From assembly GCF_004114975.1 (NCBI RefSeq), contig NZ_CP030051.1, forward strand, positions 4,216,001 to 4,280,000: a DNA stretch of 64,000 bases, read 5' to 3'. Of this stretch, positions 30,647 to 39,025 are shown in pieces. The stretch is from Bradyrhizobium guangdongense (lineage in GTDB: Bacteria > Pseudomonadota > Alphaproteobacteria > Rhizobiales > Xanthobacteraceae). Position 1 is the first letter of the stretch; every line of letters begins with the position of its first letter. A program made the position numbers and the translations under genes. The notes under the pieces are model-generated. The model saw only the letters and a program-made list of their open reading frames with translations, searched no databases and had not been told where the DNA came from.

Positions 30647-32357
30647 AACACTGTTTCTCGTGCGCACCGCCAGGATGGGTCACTGCCCCCCCGACCGCTG
30701 GTCCAACCTGCTGAGCATATTTCCAAAGCGCACCCGACGTGTGATTAGTCGCGCGGGCGCTCCATTTGGTCTTGCGCTGAGCGAGCTCAGCGTCACTCAA
30801 TTTTACGTTAAGGGTACCGGCCACGGCGTCGATCTCGATGATGTCGCCGTCCTCAAGCAGGCCGATCGGGCCGCCGACCGCAGCCTCGGGCCCGACATGG
30901 CCGATACAGAAGCCGCGGGTGGCGCCGGAGAACCGGCCATCGGTGATGAGCGCGATCTTGCCGCCCATGCCCTGCCCGGTCAGCGCGGCGGTGGTCTGGA
31001 GCATCTCCCGCATGCCGGGGCCGCCCTTGGGGCCCTCGTAGCGGATCACGATGACTTCGCCTTCCCGATAGGTGCGCTTCTGGACCGCCTCGAAAGCATC
31101 CTCCTCCCGGTCGAAGCACCTGGCCGGACCGGTAAACTGGAGGTTGGACATTCCCGCGACTTTCACGATCGCACCTTCTGGCGCCAGATTGCCCTTCAGA
31201 CCGACCACACCGCCTGTGACGGTGATGGGCTTGTCTGCCGGGTGCACCACGTCCTGGTGCGGATTCCACTTCACGCTCTTGAGGTTTTCGGCGATCGTGC
31301 GGCCCGTGACGGTAAGGCAATCACCGTGCAGGAAGCCGTTGTCGAGCAGCGTCTTCATCAGAAGCGGTATGCCACCTACTTCAAACATGTCTTTGGCGAC
31401 ATAACGGCCGCCCGGCTTCAAATCCGCGACATAAGGTGTCTTTTTGAAGATTTCGGCGACGTCGAACAGGTCGAACTTGATGCCGACCTCGTGCGCGATC
31501 GCCGGCAAGTGCAACGCAGCATTGGTCGATCCGCCGGAGGCCGCGACCACGGCCGCCGCATTCTCCAGCGCCTTGCGCGTGACGATGTCGCGCGGCCGGA
31601 TGTTGGACGCGATCAACTCCATCACCTTCTCGCCCGCCGTCATGCAGAAGGCGTCGCGGATCTCATACGGTGCCGGAGCACCGGCCGAGTAAGGCAGCGC
31701 GAGGCCGATCGCTTCCGAGACGGTCGCCATGGTGTTGGCGGTGAACTGCGCGCCGCAGGCGCCCGCCGAAGGACACGCCACGCGCTCGATCTCGTCGAGG
31801 TCCTCGTCCGACATCGCGCCGACCGAGTGCTTCCCGACCGCTTCGAACATGTCCTGCACGGTGACTTGCTGGCCCCGGAAATTACCCGGCAGGATCGAAC
31901 CGCCATAGATGAAGATCGACGGCACGTTGAGACGGACCATCGCCATCATCATGCCAGGCAACGACTTGTCGCAGCCGGCAAGGCCGACCAGCGCGTCATA
32001 GGCGTGGCCGCGCACGGTCAGCTCGACGGAGTCGGCGATGCACTCGCGCGAGGGCAGCGAGGAGCGCATGCCGTCATGGCCCATGGCGATGCCGTCGGTG
32101 ACGGTGATGGTGCAGAATTCGCGCGGCGTGCCGCCGGCGGACGCGACGCCCTTCTTCACCGCCTGGGCCTGACGCATCAGGGCGATGTTGCAGGGGGCGG
32201 CCTCGTTCCAGCACGAGGCGACGCCGACGAAGGGCTGGTGGATCTGCTCGGTGGTCAGACCCATGGCGTAGAAGTAGGAGCGATGGGGCGCACGCGCAGG
32301 ACCTTCCGTCACGTGACGGCTCGGCAGCCTGTCCTTGATGTTGGTCTTGGCGTCCAT
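30633..32357 (-). CDS. ilvD: dihydroxy-acid dehydratase
   Basis: A 574-residue Fe-S enzyme that dehydrates 2,3-dihydroxy-acids to 2-oxo acids in valine, isoleucine and pantothenate synthesis. Cluster-ligand cysteines lie in [32 protein letters not shown] and [11 protein letters not shown]. The C-terminus HEKQCYADI is as expected. The last 14 bases overlap the ExoR-like gene, so both are probably co-transcribed. Confidence 0.96.
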   Translation of the reverse strand: MDAKTNIKDRLPSRHVTEGPARAPHRSYFYAMGLTTEQIHQPFVGVASCWNEAAPCNIALMRQAQAVKKGVASAGGTPREFCTITVTDGIAMGHDGMRSSLPSRECIADSVELTVRGHAYDALVGLAGCDKSLPGMMMAMVRLNVPSIFIYGGSILPGNFRGQQVTVQDMFEAVGKHSVGAMSDEDLDEIERVACPSAGACGAQFTANTMATVSEAIGLALPYSAGAPAPYEIRDAFCMTAGEKVMELIASNIRPRDIVTRKALENAAAVVAASGGSTNAALHLPAIAHEVGIKFDLFDVAEIFKKTPYVADLKPGGRYVAKDMFEVGGIPLLMKTLLDNGFLHGDCLTVTGRTIAENLKSVKWNPHQDVVHPADKPITVTGGVVGLKGNLAPEGAIVKVAGMSNLQFTGPARCFDREEDAFEAVQKRTYREGEVIVIRYEGPKGGPGMREMLQTTAALTGQGMGGKIALITDGRFSGATRGFCIGHVGPEAAVGGPIGLLEDGDIIEIDAVAGTLNVKLSDAELAQRKTKWSARATNHTSGALWKYAQQVGPAVGGAVTHPGGAHEKQCYADI

Positions 32358-32761
32358 CGCGACCAGTTTCCTCAGGTCCCAGTTTCTTGCCCAACCCTTG
32401 TCAGACCGGGAAAATCACACCCAAGATTTGAATCGACCTTGGAATTTCCCGCCGCCTGCAAGGAGCCAGCCCCAGCCCCTGAAACATTTCGAGCGATTTT
32501 ATTCATGTTCGGGTGTGGCCAAAAAGCGGCGCTGATGCGAACGAGCCGCGATAAGGGCTAAATCGCACGGAGATGTTGCGCAGACAGCACAATCGTTACC
32601 GTGAAGACACGGGTTTGCTTACCGCGATACCCTCGCGAAGATGACAGTCCACAATCTCTGATGTCACCGCCGAAGACGCGCGACCACCTTTGCGGCGATG
32701 ACTGATCACCGCGAGTGAGTCGCCCTCACCGCGGTCAGGCCAATGCAGCCTCTGACGGCCT
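32358..32761. other. intergenic region between ilvD and rcnR
   Basis: About 400 bases between divergent ilvD and rcnR. Apart from the ilvD promoter that must lie here and the rcnR promoter at its right edge, I see no gene, strong hairpin or repeat. Confidence 0.5.
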
Positions 32762-32796
32762 TTGACATACATAGGGTACCCCCCTATCTTACTTTC
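32762..32796 (+). promoter_or_regulatory. rcnR promoter with operator in the spacer
   Basis: A perfect -35 box TTGACA (32762-32767) and a -10 box TATCTT (32785-32790) are separated by 17 bases. The inverted repeat ATAGGG-TACCC-CCCTAT (32771-32787) fills the spacer and enters the -10 box; G/C-tract palindromes of this kind are the known sites of RcnR/CsoR repressors. The predicted transcription start falls at about 32797, on the A of the rcnR ATG. Confidence 0.7.
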
Positions 32797-33075
32797 ATGT
32801 CCCACACCATCAAACACAAGTCGAAGCTCATCGGCCGCGTCCGGCGCATCAAGGGCCAATTGGAGGCCGTCGAGCGCGCGCTCGAATCGGAGATCGGCTG
32901 CGCCGATGTGCTGATGCTGGTGGCGTCGGTGAAGGGCGCGATCAGCGGCCTCACCACCGAGCTGCTGGAAGATCATATCCGCCATCATGTCGTGGATCCC
33001 GCGCACGAGAAGGATCCCGAGAAGGCCAAGGGCGCCGCCGACCTCATCGACGTCGTCCGGACCTATTTGAAGTGA
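32797..33075 (+). CDS. rcnR: nickel/cobalt-responsive repressor RcnR
   Basis: A 92-residue all-alpha CsoR/RcnR-family repressor. The residues that bind Ni/Co in E. coli RcnR are all present: His3 (MSHTIKHK), Cys35 (EIGCADVL) and His60 and His64 (LEDHIRHHVV), which separates it from the copper and formaldehyde sensors. The start at 32797 gives this N-terminus; the frame is open to 32743, but that start would lie upstream of the promoter. There is no Shine-Dalgarno sequence. It precedes rcnA by 4 bases and should repress both until metal binds. Confidence 0.92.
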   Translation: MSHTIKHKSKLIGRVRRIKGQLEAVERALESEIGCADVLMLVASVKGAISGLTTELLEDHIRHHVVDPAHEKDPEKAKGAADLIDVVRTYLK

Positions 33076-33079
33076 AGCG

Positions 33080-34147
33080 ATGACCGACCTGTCCCACCTG
33101 CTGCAACAAAGCAGCGCGCACGCATGGCTGTTCGTGCCCAGCGCGATCCTGCTCGGCGCCCTGCATGGCCTGGAGCCCGGGCACTCCAAGACCATGATGG
33201 CCGCGTTCATCATCGCCATCAGGGGAACGGTGCTCCAGGCGGTGCTGCTCGGCCTGTCGGCGACCATCTCCCACACCGCGATCGTCTGGGCGGTCGCGCT
33301 CGCGGGACTGTATTTCGGCCAGGAACTGTCCGGCGAACGCAGCGAGGCCTGGCTGCAACTGGTCTCCGCAATCATCATCGTCGGCATCGCCGGCTGGATG
33401 GTCTGGCGCACCTGGCGGGATCAAAACCACGAGCACGACCACGATCATCACCACCACGACGAGCCGCAATCGCTCTCGCTCGCCGGGATGCCGCTGTTGC
33501 TGGAAGTGTTCGAAGACGGCGTGCCGCCTCGCTGGCGCATCAGGAGCGAGAACGGCGCGCTTCCCGCCGCCGGCGACATCAAGGTGACCACGATCCGCGA
33601 GGACGGCGCGGAGCACACATTCGCCTTCGCGGCCCGGGATGGATACCTCGAAAGCATCGCGGAGATCCCCGAGCCGCACGCCTTCAAGGCGCGCATCGCG
33701 CTTGCCGGCGATTCCACCGAGCTCCTGTTTAGAGAGCACGATCACGTCCACATCGATCTCGGCGACGAGGACGACGCACATGCCCGTGCCCATGCCGCCG
33801 ACATCCGCAAGCGCTTTGCGGGACGCAGCGTCACGACTTTGCAGATCGTCCTGTTCGGTCTCACCGGCGGACTGATCCCCTGCCCCGCAGCCATCACCGT
33901 CCTGCTGCTTTGCCTTCAGCTGAAGCAGCTCAGCCTCGGCTTCGTGCTGGTGCTGTCCTTCGGCATTGGGCTCGCGATCACGATGGTGTCGGCCGGCGTT
34001 CTCGCCGCCCTCAGCCTGCGGCACGTCGAACGACACTGGGGCGGCTTCAGCCGCTACGCCCACCGCGCGCCCTACGTCTCGGCGGCCCTGATCGTCTTCG
34101 TCGGCTTCTACACCGGCTGGACCGGACTGCACGAGCTGATGTTGTGA
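33080..34147 (+). CDS. rcnA: nickel/cobalt efflux protein RcnA
   Basis: A 355-residue inner-membrane exporter of the NiCoT/RcnA family with about six membrane segments. The conserved metal motif is ALHGLEPGHSKTMM in an early segment, with GLTGGLIPCPAAITVLLL in a later one. A cytoplasmic loop holds the His-rich NHEHDHDHHHHDE cluster, followed by a larger soluble insert. It would pump excess Ni2+ or Co2+ out. It is co-transcribed with rcnR and convergent with the cbt genes. Confidence 0.92.
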   Translation: MTDLSHLLQQSSAHAWLFVPSAILLGALHGLEPGHSKTMMAAFIIAIRGTVLQAVLLGLSATISHTAIVWAVALAGLYFGQELSGERSEAWLQLVSAIIIVGIAGWMVWRTWRDQNHEHDHDHHHHDEPQSLSLAGMPLLLEVFEDGVPPRWRIRSENGALPAAGDIKVTTIREDGAEHTFAFAARDGYLESIAEIPEPHAFKARIALAGDSTELLFREHDHVHIDLGDEDDAHARAHAADIRKRFAGRSVTTLQIVLFGLTGGLIPCPAAITVLLLCLQLKQLSLGFVLVLSFGIGLAITMVSAGVLAALSLRHVERHWGGFSRYAHRAPYVSAALIVFVGFYTGWTGLHELML

Positions 34148-34148
34148 T

Positions 34149-34164
34149 CCCTCGTCAGCGAGGG
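34149..34164. terminator. hairpin between rcnA and cbtA
   Basis: Inverted repeat CCCTCG-TCAG-CGAGGG in the 25-base gap between the convergent rcnA and cbtA stops. No T-tract follows on the plus strand; a bidirectional role is plausible. Confidence 0.45.
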
Positions 34165-34172
34165 CGCAAGGT

Positions 34173-34946
34173 TCAGGCCCGCTGGTCGAAGCGTGCGAAC
34201 ACCGCGCTGGTCAGACCGCCGAGCAAGGTCCAGAACACCAGGCTCGTCACCGTCACCGCCGTGACGAACTGATGCGTCAGCGACGAGGGCACGTTGGTCT
34301 CGATGTTGGCGAGCTCCGGCGCACCGATCAGATGCGGCAGGGTCAGCAGGATCACGCCTGACATCGCCGCCGGCACCGAGCGGCGGAAGGCAATCAGCGC
34401 AAGCCCTCCTGATGTCGCCAGCACGGCCGCGAGCCACCAGATCTGACGCGACAACAGCGGCGCCGCCGGCACGCCGGGGAGCTCCGGCGGCAGGCCGAGG
34501 CCGGGCGCCAGGGCGAAGACGGCGAATCCCGCCAGACCCCACAGCAGGCCTTCGTGCCAGGACACGCTGATGCCGGTCGCACCGCTGCGCACGGCGAAGA
34601 AGCCGGCCAGCAGCAACGCGAATCCGATCGCGGTCAGGACGTTGGCGGCGGCCGTATAGGCATTGCGCTCAAAACCGTCGTGCGGCTCCCAGGCCCCGGC
34701 ACCATGGTCATGATCACCTGCGCCATGTGCATGGTCGCCGTGATCGTGGGCTGCATGGTCGTGGCCATCAGCCGCCGGCTGTGCCGCGACCGGAGCGTCA
34801 TGCGGATGCGTCTCGGCCGCCTTCTCGAAGACTTCCGCCTTCAGGATCAGGGGAACGGTGCCGAACTGCTGGACGACCGTGACGACGAGACCGACGATGA
34901 AACCTGAAATAACCGAGGCGAAGACGATCGAGCGAAACGTGCTCAT
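34173..34946 (-). CDS. cbtA: cobalt transporter subunit CbtA
   Basis: A 257-residue inner-membrane protein of the CbtA family with about six membrane segments. After the first segment (FASVISGFIVGLVVTVVQQF) there is a periplasmic His/Asp-rich stretch (DGHDHAAHDHGDHAHGAGDH) that could collect metal. CbtAB are usually tied to cobalt uptake for cobalamin synthesis. The frame opens at 35003, but MSTFRSIVFASVISG at 34946 is the family start. The gene follows cbtB after 10 bases. Confidence 0.9.
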   Translation of the reverse strand: MSTFRSIVFASVISGFIVGLVVTVVQQFGTVPLILKAEVFEKAAETHPHDAPVAAQPAADGHDHAAHDHGDHAHGAGDHDHGAGAWEPHDGFERNAYTAAANVLTAIGFALLLAGFFAVRSGATGISVSWHEGLLWGLAGFAVFALAPGLGLPPELPGVPAAPLLSRQIWWLAAVLATSGGLALIAFRRSVPAAMSGVILLTLPHLIGAPELANIETNVPSSLTHQFVTAVTVTSLVFWTLLGGLTSAVFARFDQRA

Positions 34947-34956
34947 GCCATCCCGG

Positions 34957-35154
34957 TCAGTGGCAGGGGAATGCGTTCGAGTGGCGGACGTCGTGGGCGG
35001 CATTGTGGACCACGTCGATATGCGAGAAGCCGACCATGCCGACGACGAAGAGGCCGAGCACCATGGCCATCACAGCCTGCGACAGCCGTCCCACCTGCCC
35101 CGCGGCGACGGGAAGCGCGGCTTGGGAGGCGTGGGCGAGCTGGGACTGGCTCAT
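34957..35154 (-). CDS. cbtB: cobalt transporter subunit CbtB
   Basis: A 65-residue protein with one membrane helix (AVMAMVLGLFVVGMVGF) and a C-terminal His-containing tail (SHIDVVHNAAHDVRHSNAFPCH region), the CbtB pattern. It partners CbtA. It starts 3 bases after the stop of the gene at 35158, with which it is probably co-transcribed. I find no cobalamin riboswitch upstream. Confidence 0.9.
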   Translation of the reverse strand: MSQSQLAHASQAALPVAAGQVGRLSQAVMAMVLGLFVVGMVGFSHIDVVHNAAHDVRHSNAFPCH

Positions 35155-35157
35155 GGT

Positions 35158-35475
35158 CTATTCTCCATTGGCGATTTGGCCGTCTTCTAGCAGCTTCCGG
35201 GCGATGTCGCGACTGGTAAGATGCAGACTTGTCCCGGGCAAAATGTCCCTGCGCACAATCTTGGCGTCGGCGGCGGCCCGAAACACGGTCTCGAACCGCC
35301 GGAAATAACCGAGGCAGGCCTCCGGCGAGGGCTCGGTGCCGAGCAGCGTCCGGAATGCGCCGCGGTGCACGGCGCAGATCGCGCCGTGTCCGGTGACCGG
35401 AAACACCAGCGAGGCGATGTCATCCCGCCAATGGACTTCGCTGCTCAAGCTGTCGCACGCCCCCGGGAGCACCAT
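35158..35475 (-). CDS. small protein of unknown function upstream of cbtB
   Basis: A 105-residue soluble protein if it starts at the ATG at 35475; the frame is open to 35523. It has a mixed core (LVFPVTGHGAICAVHRGAF) and an Arg-rich C-terminus, with no motif I can name. It abuts cbtB (3-base gap), which suggests co-expression with the cobalt genes. It could be a regulatory or accessory factor, but this is inferred from position only. Confidence 0.65.
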   Translation of the reverse strand: MVLPGACDSLSSEVHWRDDIASLVFPVTGHGAICAVHRGAFRTLLGTEPSPEACLGYFRRFETVFRAAADAKIVRRDILPGTSLHLTSRDIARKLLEDGQIANGE

Positions 35476-35523
35476 GCTCCTGGCTGCGATCCTACCATGT
35501 CGACGAATTTCCGCAGGCCTCAA

Positions 35524-35745
35524 TCAGGCCGGCGTGCGCTCGCCACGCGTCCTGATCATGGCGCGCTCGCCGGCATCAACGAGCTGGCCGATGCCGGTGC
35601 GGCCGTTGAGCGCGCAACGGATGATGTTTTCCGCAACCGATTTGCGGAAGCGATGATCCGCTCCATCGGGGCGATTGCGGCAGACCCGGTCCAGCGCCAG
35701 CTTCATGTTGATCCGCGTACGGATGTCGAAATGTTCGCTGATCAT
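35524..35745 (-). CDS. small conserved hypothetical protein
   Basis: A 73-residue basic helical protein beginning MISEHFDIRTRINMKLALDR and containing FRKSVAENIIRCALNGRTGI. Similar short proteins occur in Bradyrhizobium as I remember them. It has no signal or membrane segment. Function unknown. Confidence 0.6.
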   Translation of the reverse strand: MISEHFDIRTRINMKLALDRVCRNRPDGADHRFRKSVAENIIRCALNGRTGIGQLVDAGERAMIRTRGERTPA

Positions 35746-35823
35746 GCGCTGGGTCTCGATGCGTTGGTGTCGAAACGGAAACGCTGGACGAGCAGCCGAG
35801 TTCCGGAAAGCGATCAGGCTATG

Positions 35824-35903
35824 CTCGCCCTCTCACCCTTGAAGACGGGCGACCTACGCTCGTCCTCTCCCCCTTGAAGACGGGCGAGCTACGCTCGCCC
35901 TCT
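35824..35903. repeat. tandem 35-base repeat (2.3 copies)
   Basis: Copies at 35824-35858 and 35859-35893, with a third partial copy to about 35903, differ at only a few positions. The unit carries CTTGAAGACGGGCGA, and where two units join, GGGCGAGC-TAC-GCTCGCCC forms a perfect hairpin. The stop codon and last residues of the gene at 35889-36149 fall inside the array. Confidence 0.75.
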
Positions 35904-36149
35904 TGGCCGCTGCTGAGCCTGAGCCCAGGCCGCCTTGACGTCTCGCGGAGGAACGTCGATGCGCTTGATCGGCGTCAGCTCGCCGGAGGCCGAAATGATG
36001 GCCGTCTCTTCGCGGCGACAGCGCGGGCACACGAAGCGGACTTCGTGCGGGGATGCCGACCAGTTCGAGCGCTTGACGTTGGCGGCCATCGGCCATGTCT
36101 CGCAATGCGAGCACGACACCAGAAACCGACCGGGATCGAGCATACCCAT
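35889..36149 (-). CDS. small protein with paired CxxC motifs
   Basis: An 86-residue protein with LVSCSHCETW near residue 13 and RFVCPRCRREE near residue 40, a likely zinc ribbon. The C-terminal Arg-rich tail (QQRPRGRA) is encoded partly by the intergenic 35-base repeat, so the true ancestral stop may differ. Function unknown; a DNA- or RNA-binding role would fit the fold. Confidence 0.65.
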   Translation of the reverse strand: MGMLDPGRFLVSCSHCETWPMAANVKRSNWSASPHEVRFVCPRCRREETAIISASGELTPIKRIDVPPRDVKAAWAQAQQRPRGRA

Positions 36150-36230
36150 TCCATAGGACTCCGCGTCCTGCCGCCCCTCCTCTAATGATTAACCCAAGTG
36201 AATCGTTCCGGTGCCCCGACACCAGCGAGC

Positions 36231-36791
36231 TCAGCGCTCGCCGTTCCCCTGGTGCGGCCACATCCGGGCCAATGTTCCATCGCGCATCACCGACGCGTGC
36301 CAGACGGTCGCGGCGATGTGCAGGGCCACGACGGCGTAGACGACATAGGCCAGCGTATCGTGCGCGATCTCGCCGGCATGGGCGATTCCAGGGCTACCGC
36401 TCACCAGGCGGGGCCAACTGAACGTCCAGAAGTACTTCAGCGAATAGCCGCCGGCCGCGGAAAATGCGTAGCCGGTGAGCGGCATCGCAAACAGGATGAG
36501 ATAGAGCGCGAGATGATTCAGCCGGGCCGCGAAGCGCAGCAGCACCCCGAAGGAAGACGGCTCGGGCGGCGCCTTCGTCGCGGCGCGTACCATCAGCCGC
36601 AGCACCGACAGGAACAGCAGCGTCATGCCGAGCGATTTGTGCACCTCCAGCAGCTCGCGGCGCGGTGACGTGCCGGGCGGCTGAAGTCCGCAGTAGAAAC
36701 CGATCAGCATCGCTACGATGAAGAGCACCGCCGTTGCCCAGTGAATCCTGCGCAGCAGCGGCGCATAGGCCGTCGTGACTTCCGAGGACAT
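36231..36791 (-). CDS. cytochrome b561 family protein
   Basis: A 186-residue di-haem b561-type membrane protein with four membrane segments. Candidate axial histidines lie in LRRIHWATAVLF, LEVHKSLGMTLLF and VVALHIAATVWHASV. It would transfer electrons between quinol and a periplasmic acceptor such as superoxide or a partner protein. The start ATG shares one base with the stop of the hydrolase gene (TGATG), so it belongs to the catabolic operon although its link to that pathway is unclear. Confidence 0.9.
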   Translation of the reverse strand: MSSEVTTAYAPLLRRIHWATAVLFIVAMLIGFYCGLQPPGTSPRRELLEVHKSLGMTLLFLSVLRLMVRAATKAPPEPSSFGVLLRFAARLNHLALYLILFAMPLTGYAFSAAGGYSLKYFWTFSWPRLVSGSPGIAHAGEIAHDTLAYVVYAVVALHIAATVWHASVMRDGTLARMWPHQGNGER

Positions 36792-37639
36792 CAGGCTTCG
36801 TCGGCAATCCCGTTGCGCAGCAGGCCGACCTTGTCGATCTCGACCTCGACGACATCGCCGGCCTTCATCCAGATCGGCGGCGTACGCCTGGAGCCGACGC
36901 CGCCAGGCGTGCCCGTGGCGATGACATCGCCGGGCTCGAGCCGGGTGAACTGCGAGCAATATTCGATCTGGCGCGGGATGTCGAAGATCATCTCGTCGAT
37001 GGTGGTGTCCTGCACCACCTCGCCGTTGAGCCTTGTCTGCAAGCGCAAGCGTCCGAGATCGCCGACCTCGTCGGGCGTCACGAGATACGGACCGAAGCCG
37101 CCGGTCGCGGAAAAATTCTTGCCCGGCGTGAACTGGTGGGTGTGGCGCTGATAGTCGCGCACGCTGCCCTCGTTGTAGCAGGCATAGCCGGCGATATGGC
37201 CCCACGCTTCGCTGCGCGAGATATAGCGGCCAGGCTTGCCGATGATCACCGCGAGCTCGCCCTCGAAGTCGAGCTGGGTCGAGACCTTGGGGCGGATGAT
37301 GTCGGTGAGATGTCCGGTCTGGCTGTTGGCGAAGCGACCGAAGACGGTGGGGTTCTCGACCTCCGAGCGGCCGGTCTCCTTGCGATGGTTCTCGTAGTTC
37401 AGGCCGATGCAGAGGATCTTGTCGGGGTTCGGGATCACCGGCAGGAAGGTGATCTTCGACAGCGGGTGATGCTTTGCCTTGCCGGCTGCGGCGGCCGCTT
37501 CGGCCAGCGCGCCGGCTGCGATCGCCGATTTGAGGTCGGGATAGCGATCCTTCAGGACGGTGCCGAGATCGGCCACGCTGTCGCCCTCCACCAGGCCCCA
37601 GGAGGCGGCGTTGTCGATTTCAAAGCTTGCGAATTTCAT
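36791..37639 (-). CDS. fumarylacetoacetate hydrolase family protein
   Basis: A 282-residue FAH-fold enzyme. The metal-binding acids lie in STQLDFEGELAVIIGKPG, and the conserved PNPDKILCIGLNYENHRKE and GDVIATGTPGGVGSRRTPP motifs are present. Members hydrolyse or decarboxylate C-C bonds in ring-cleavage products. With the dioxygenase-like and monooxygenase genes upstream, it probably handles the product of aromatic ring opening. Substrate unknown. Confidence 0.92.
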   Translation of the reverse strand: MKFASFEIDNAASWGLVEGDSVADLGTVLKDRYPDLKSAIAAGALAEAAAAAGKAKHHPLSKITFLPVIPNPDKILCIGLNYENHRKETGRSEVENPTVFGRFANSQTGHLTDIIRPKVSTQLDFEGELAVIIGKPGRYISRSEAWGHIAGYACYNEGSVRDYQRHTHQFTPGKNFSATGGFGPYLVTPDEVGDLGRLRLQTRLNGEVVQDTTIDEMIFDIPRQIEYCSQFTRLEPGDVIATGTPGGVGSRRTPPIWMKAGDVVEVEIDKVGLLRNGIADEA

Positions 37640-37662
37640 GTGGTGTCCTTGAGATAGGCCGA

Positions 37663-38991
37663 TCAGGTCGACGTGGCGGGAACAATGGTAGCTGAAGATG
37701 ACGGCGAGGAGGTCTTCGCAAAGCGCGCGATGGTCCGCTCCGGGAAGATGAGTGCGAAGGCGGCAACCGCGCCGACGATGAGAATGCCGGCGGTGAACGT
37801 CATGGCATGGGCATAGCCGAGCGCGCTATTGCTGCCCGCCTCGCCGACGATCCATCCGGTCAGTGCGTTCGAGAACAGCGCGGACGCTGCATTGCCTGAA
37901 TAGATCACGACGATCAGCCGGCCGCGCTGGGCCGCGGGCGCCACGGCGCCAAGCGCGACCGGTCCGAAGATCGTGGTGAGGCTTGGTGCCGCGAAGGCGA
38001 TCGCCACGCAGGCGAGCTGGAACGCGCCTGTCGTCACGATGCTGAGCAGCAGTGCGCAGCCCGCAATCAGCAGCGCCAATCCCGCGGCATTGCCGAGGCA
38101 GGCGCGCAGGCTCCAGCCCCGACGCTGAAGCACTTGCGTGATCCAGGAGCCGCTGAGCAGCAACGGCGACTGGAACATGTAGATCGCGGAAATGATCCAG
38201 CCGACGTCGGTCGGCTTGTAGCCGAGCCCGAGCTGGAGGAACGGCGGCAGCCACGTCGCGGAGATGCCGACGATCCAGTACGACATGGTCGACATGATGA
38301 TGACGCCGATCACCGTCGGATCGCACCACAACAGTCGCGCCGGCAGTTTCGGCGAGGCCGCCGTCGCATCGTTTCCAATGTCCGCCGCGGCGTAGGGTCC
38401 CTCCCCGCCGATGACGCTCCAGGCGAACATCCAGGCAATGCCGAGCAGTCCGCAAACCAGAAAGCCGGTGCGCCAGCCGTGATTGATGATCACGTAGGTC
38501 AGCAGCGGGCCGCCGGCCAGAAGCCCGACGCTGATGCCCTGCAGAACGACTGCGCTCGGGACGCTGCGTTTATCGGCAGGAAACCAGTTGTAGCAGGCGT
38601 GCAAAGCCGTCGGCAGGCCAGGGCCCTCACCCGCGCCGAGCAGAATGCGACACACGACCAGCACCATGACGGAGCTCGAGAAGAACACCGGGAGCTGTGT
38701 CGCCGACCAGATGGCGGCGAGCAGCAGCAAGATCCACTTCGCGGGGAAGCGGCCGACGACGAACAGTCCGACCGCCATGCCCGAGAGCGAGAACAGCAGA
38801 AAGAAGCTGCTACCGATCAGGCCGAACTCCTTCGGACTGAGCGACAGCTCCTTCATCATCGGCACCGCCGAGAGGCCGAAGACCAGCTTGTCGAAGAAGT
38901 TGATGGTCTGGAACAGAAACAACATGATGAGAACCGCATAGGCGCGCGCAGGCACCGCGGGCCCCGTCGTCAAGCTCGACGATGACGGCAT
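37663..38991 (-). CDS. MFS transporter
   Basis: A 442-residue major facilitator with about 12 membrane segments. The loop 2-3 region reads GLFVVGRFPAKW, a weak form of the usual motif, and RILLGAGEGPGLPTALHACYNWFP matches the anion:cation symporter (ACS) family, which imports organic and aromatic acids. It lies inside the catabolic operon, so uptake of the pathway substrate is the likely job. Confidence 0.9.
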   Translation of the reverse strand: MPSSSSLTTGPAVPARAYAVLIMLFLFQTINFFDKLVFGLSAVPMMKELSLSPKEFGLIGSSFFLLFSLSGMAVGLFVVGRFPAKWILLLLAAIWSATQLPVFFSSSVMVLVVCRILLGAGEGPGLPTALHACYNWFPADKRSVPSAVVLQGISVGLLAGGPLLTYVIINHGWRTGFLVCGLLGIAWMFAWSVIGGEGPYAAADIGNDATAASPKLPARLLWCDPTVIGVIIMSTMSYWIVGISATWLPPFLQLGLGYKPTDVGWIISAIYMFQSPLLLSGSWITQVLQRRGWSLRACLGNAAGLALLIAGCALLLSIVTTGAFQLACVAIAFAAPSLTTIFGPVALGAVAPAAQRGRLIVVIYSGNAASALFSNALTGWIVGEAGSNSALGYAHAMTFTAGILIVGAVAAFALIFPERTIARFAKTSSPSSSATIVPATST

Positions 38992-39025
38992 GATTTCCCC
39001 CTCTTGAGCGTTATCGTTGTTTTGT

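Noticed and set aside
29495..30748. Long plus-strand open frame (417 codons) across the IS110 3' end and the ExoR-like gene
   Set aside because: It lies opposite a clear Sel1-repeat protein with a signal peptide; its product has no domain and is Arg/His-rich, as expected for an antisense frame in GC-rich DNA.
35476..35900. Cobalamin riboswitch upstream of cbtB
   Set aside because: No B12-box-like sequence or suitable stem arrangement was seen, and small genes occupy most of this stretch.
36795..37205. N-terminal extension of the cytochrome b561 frame (to 324 residues)
   Set aside because: The extension lies over the hydrolase gene in another frame and is Arg-rich; MSSEVTTAYAPLLRRIHW at 36791 is the proper start.
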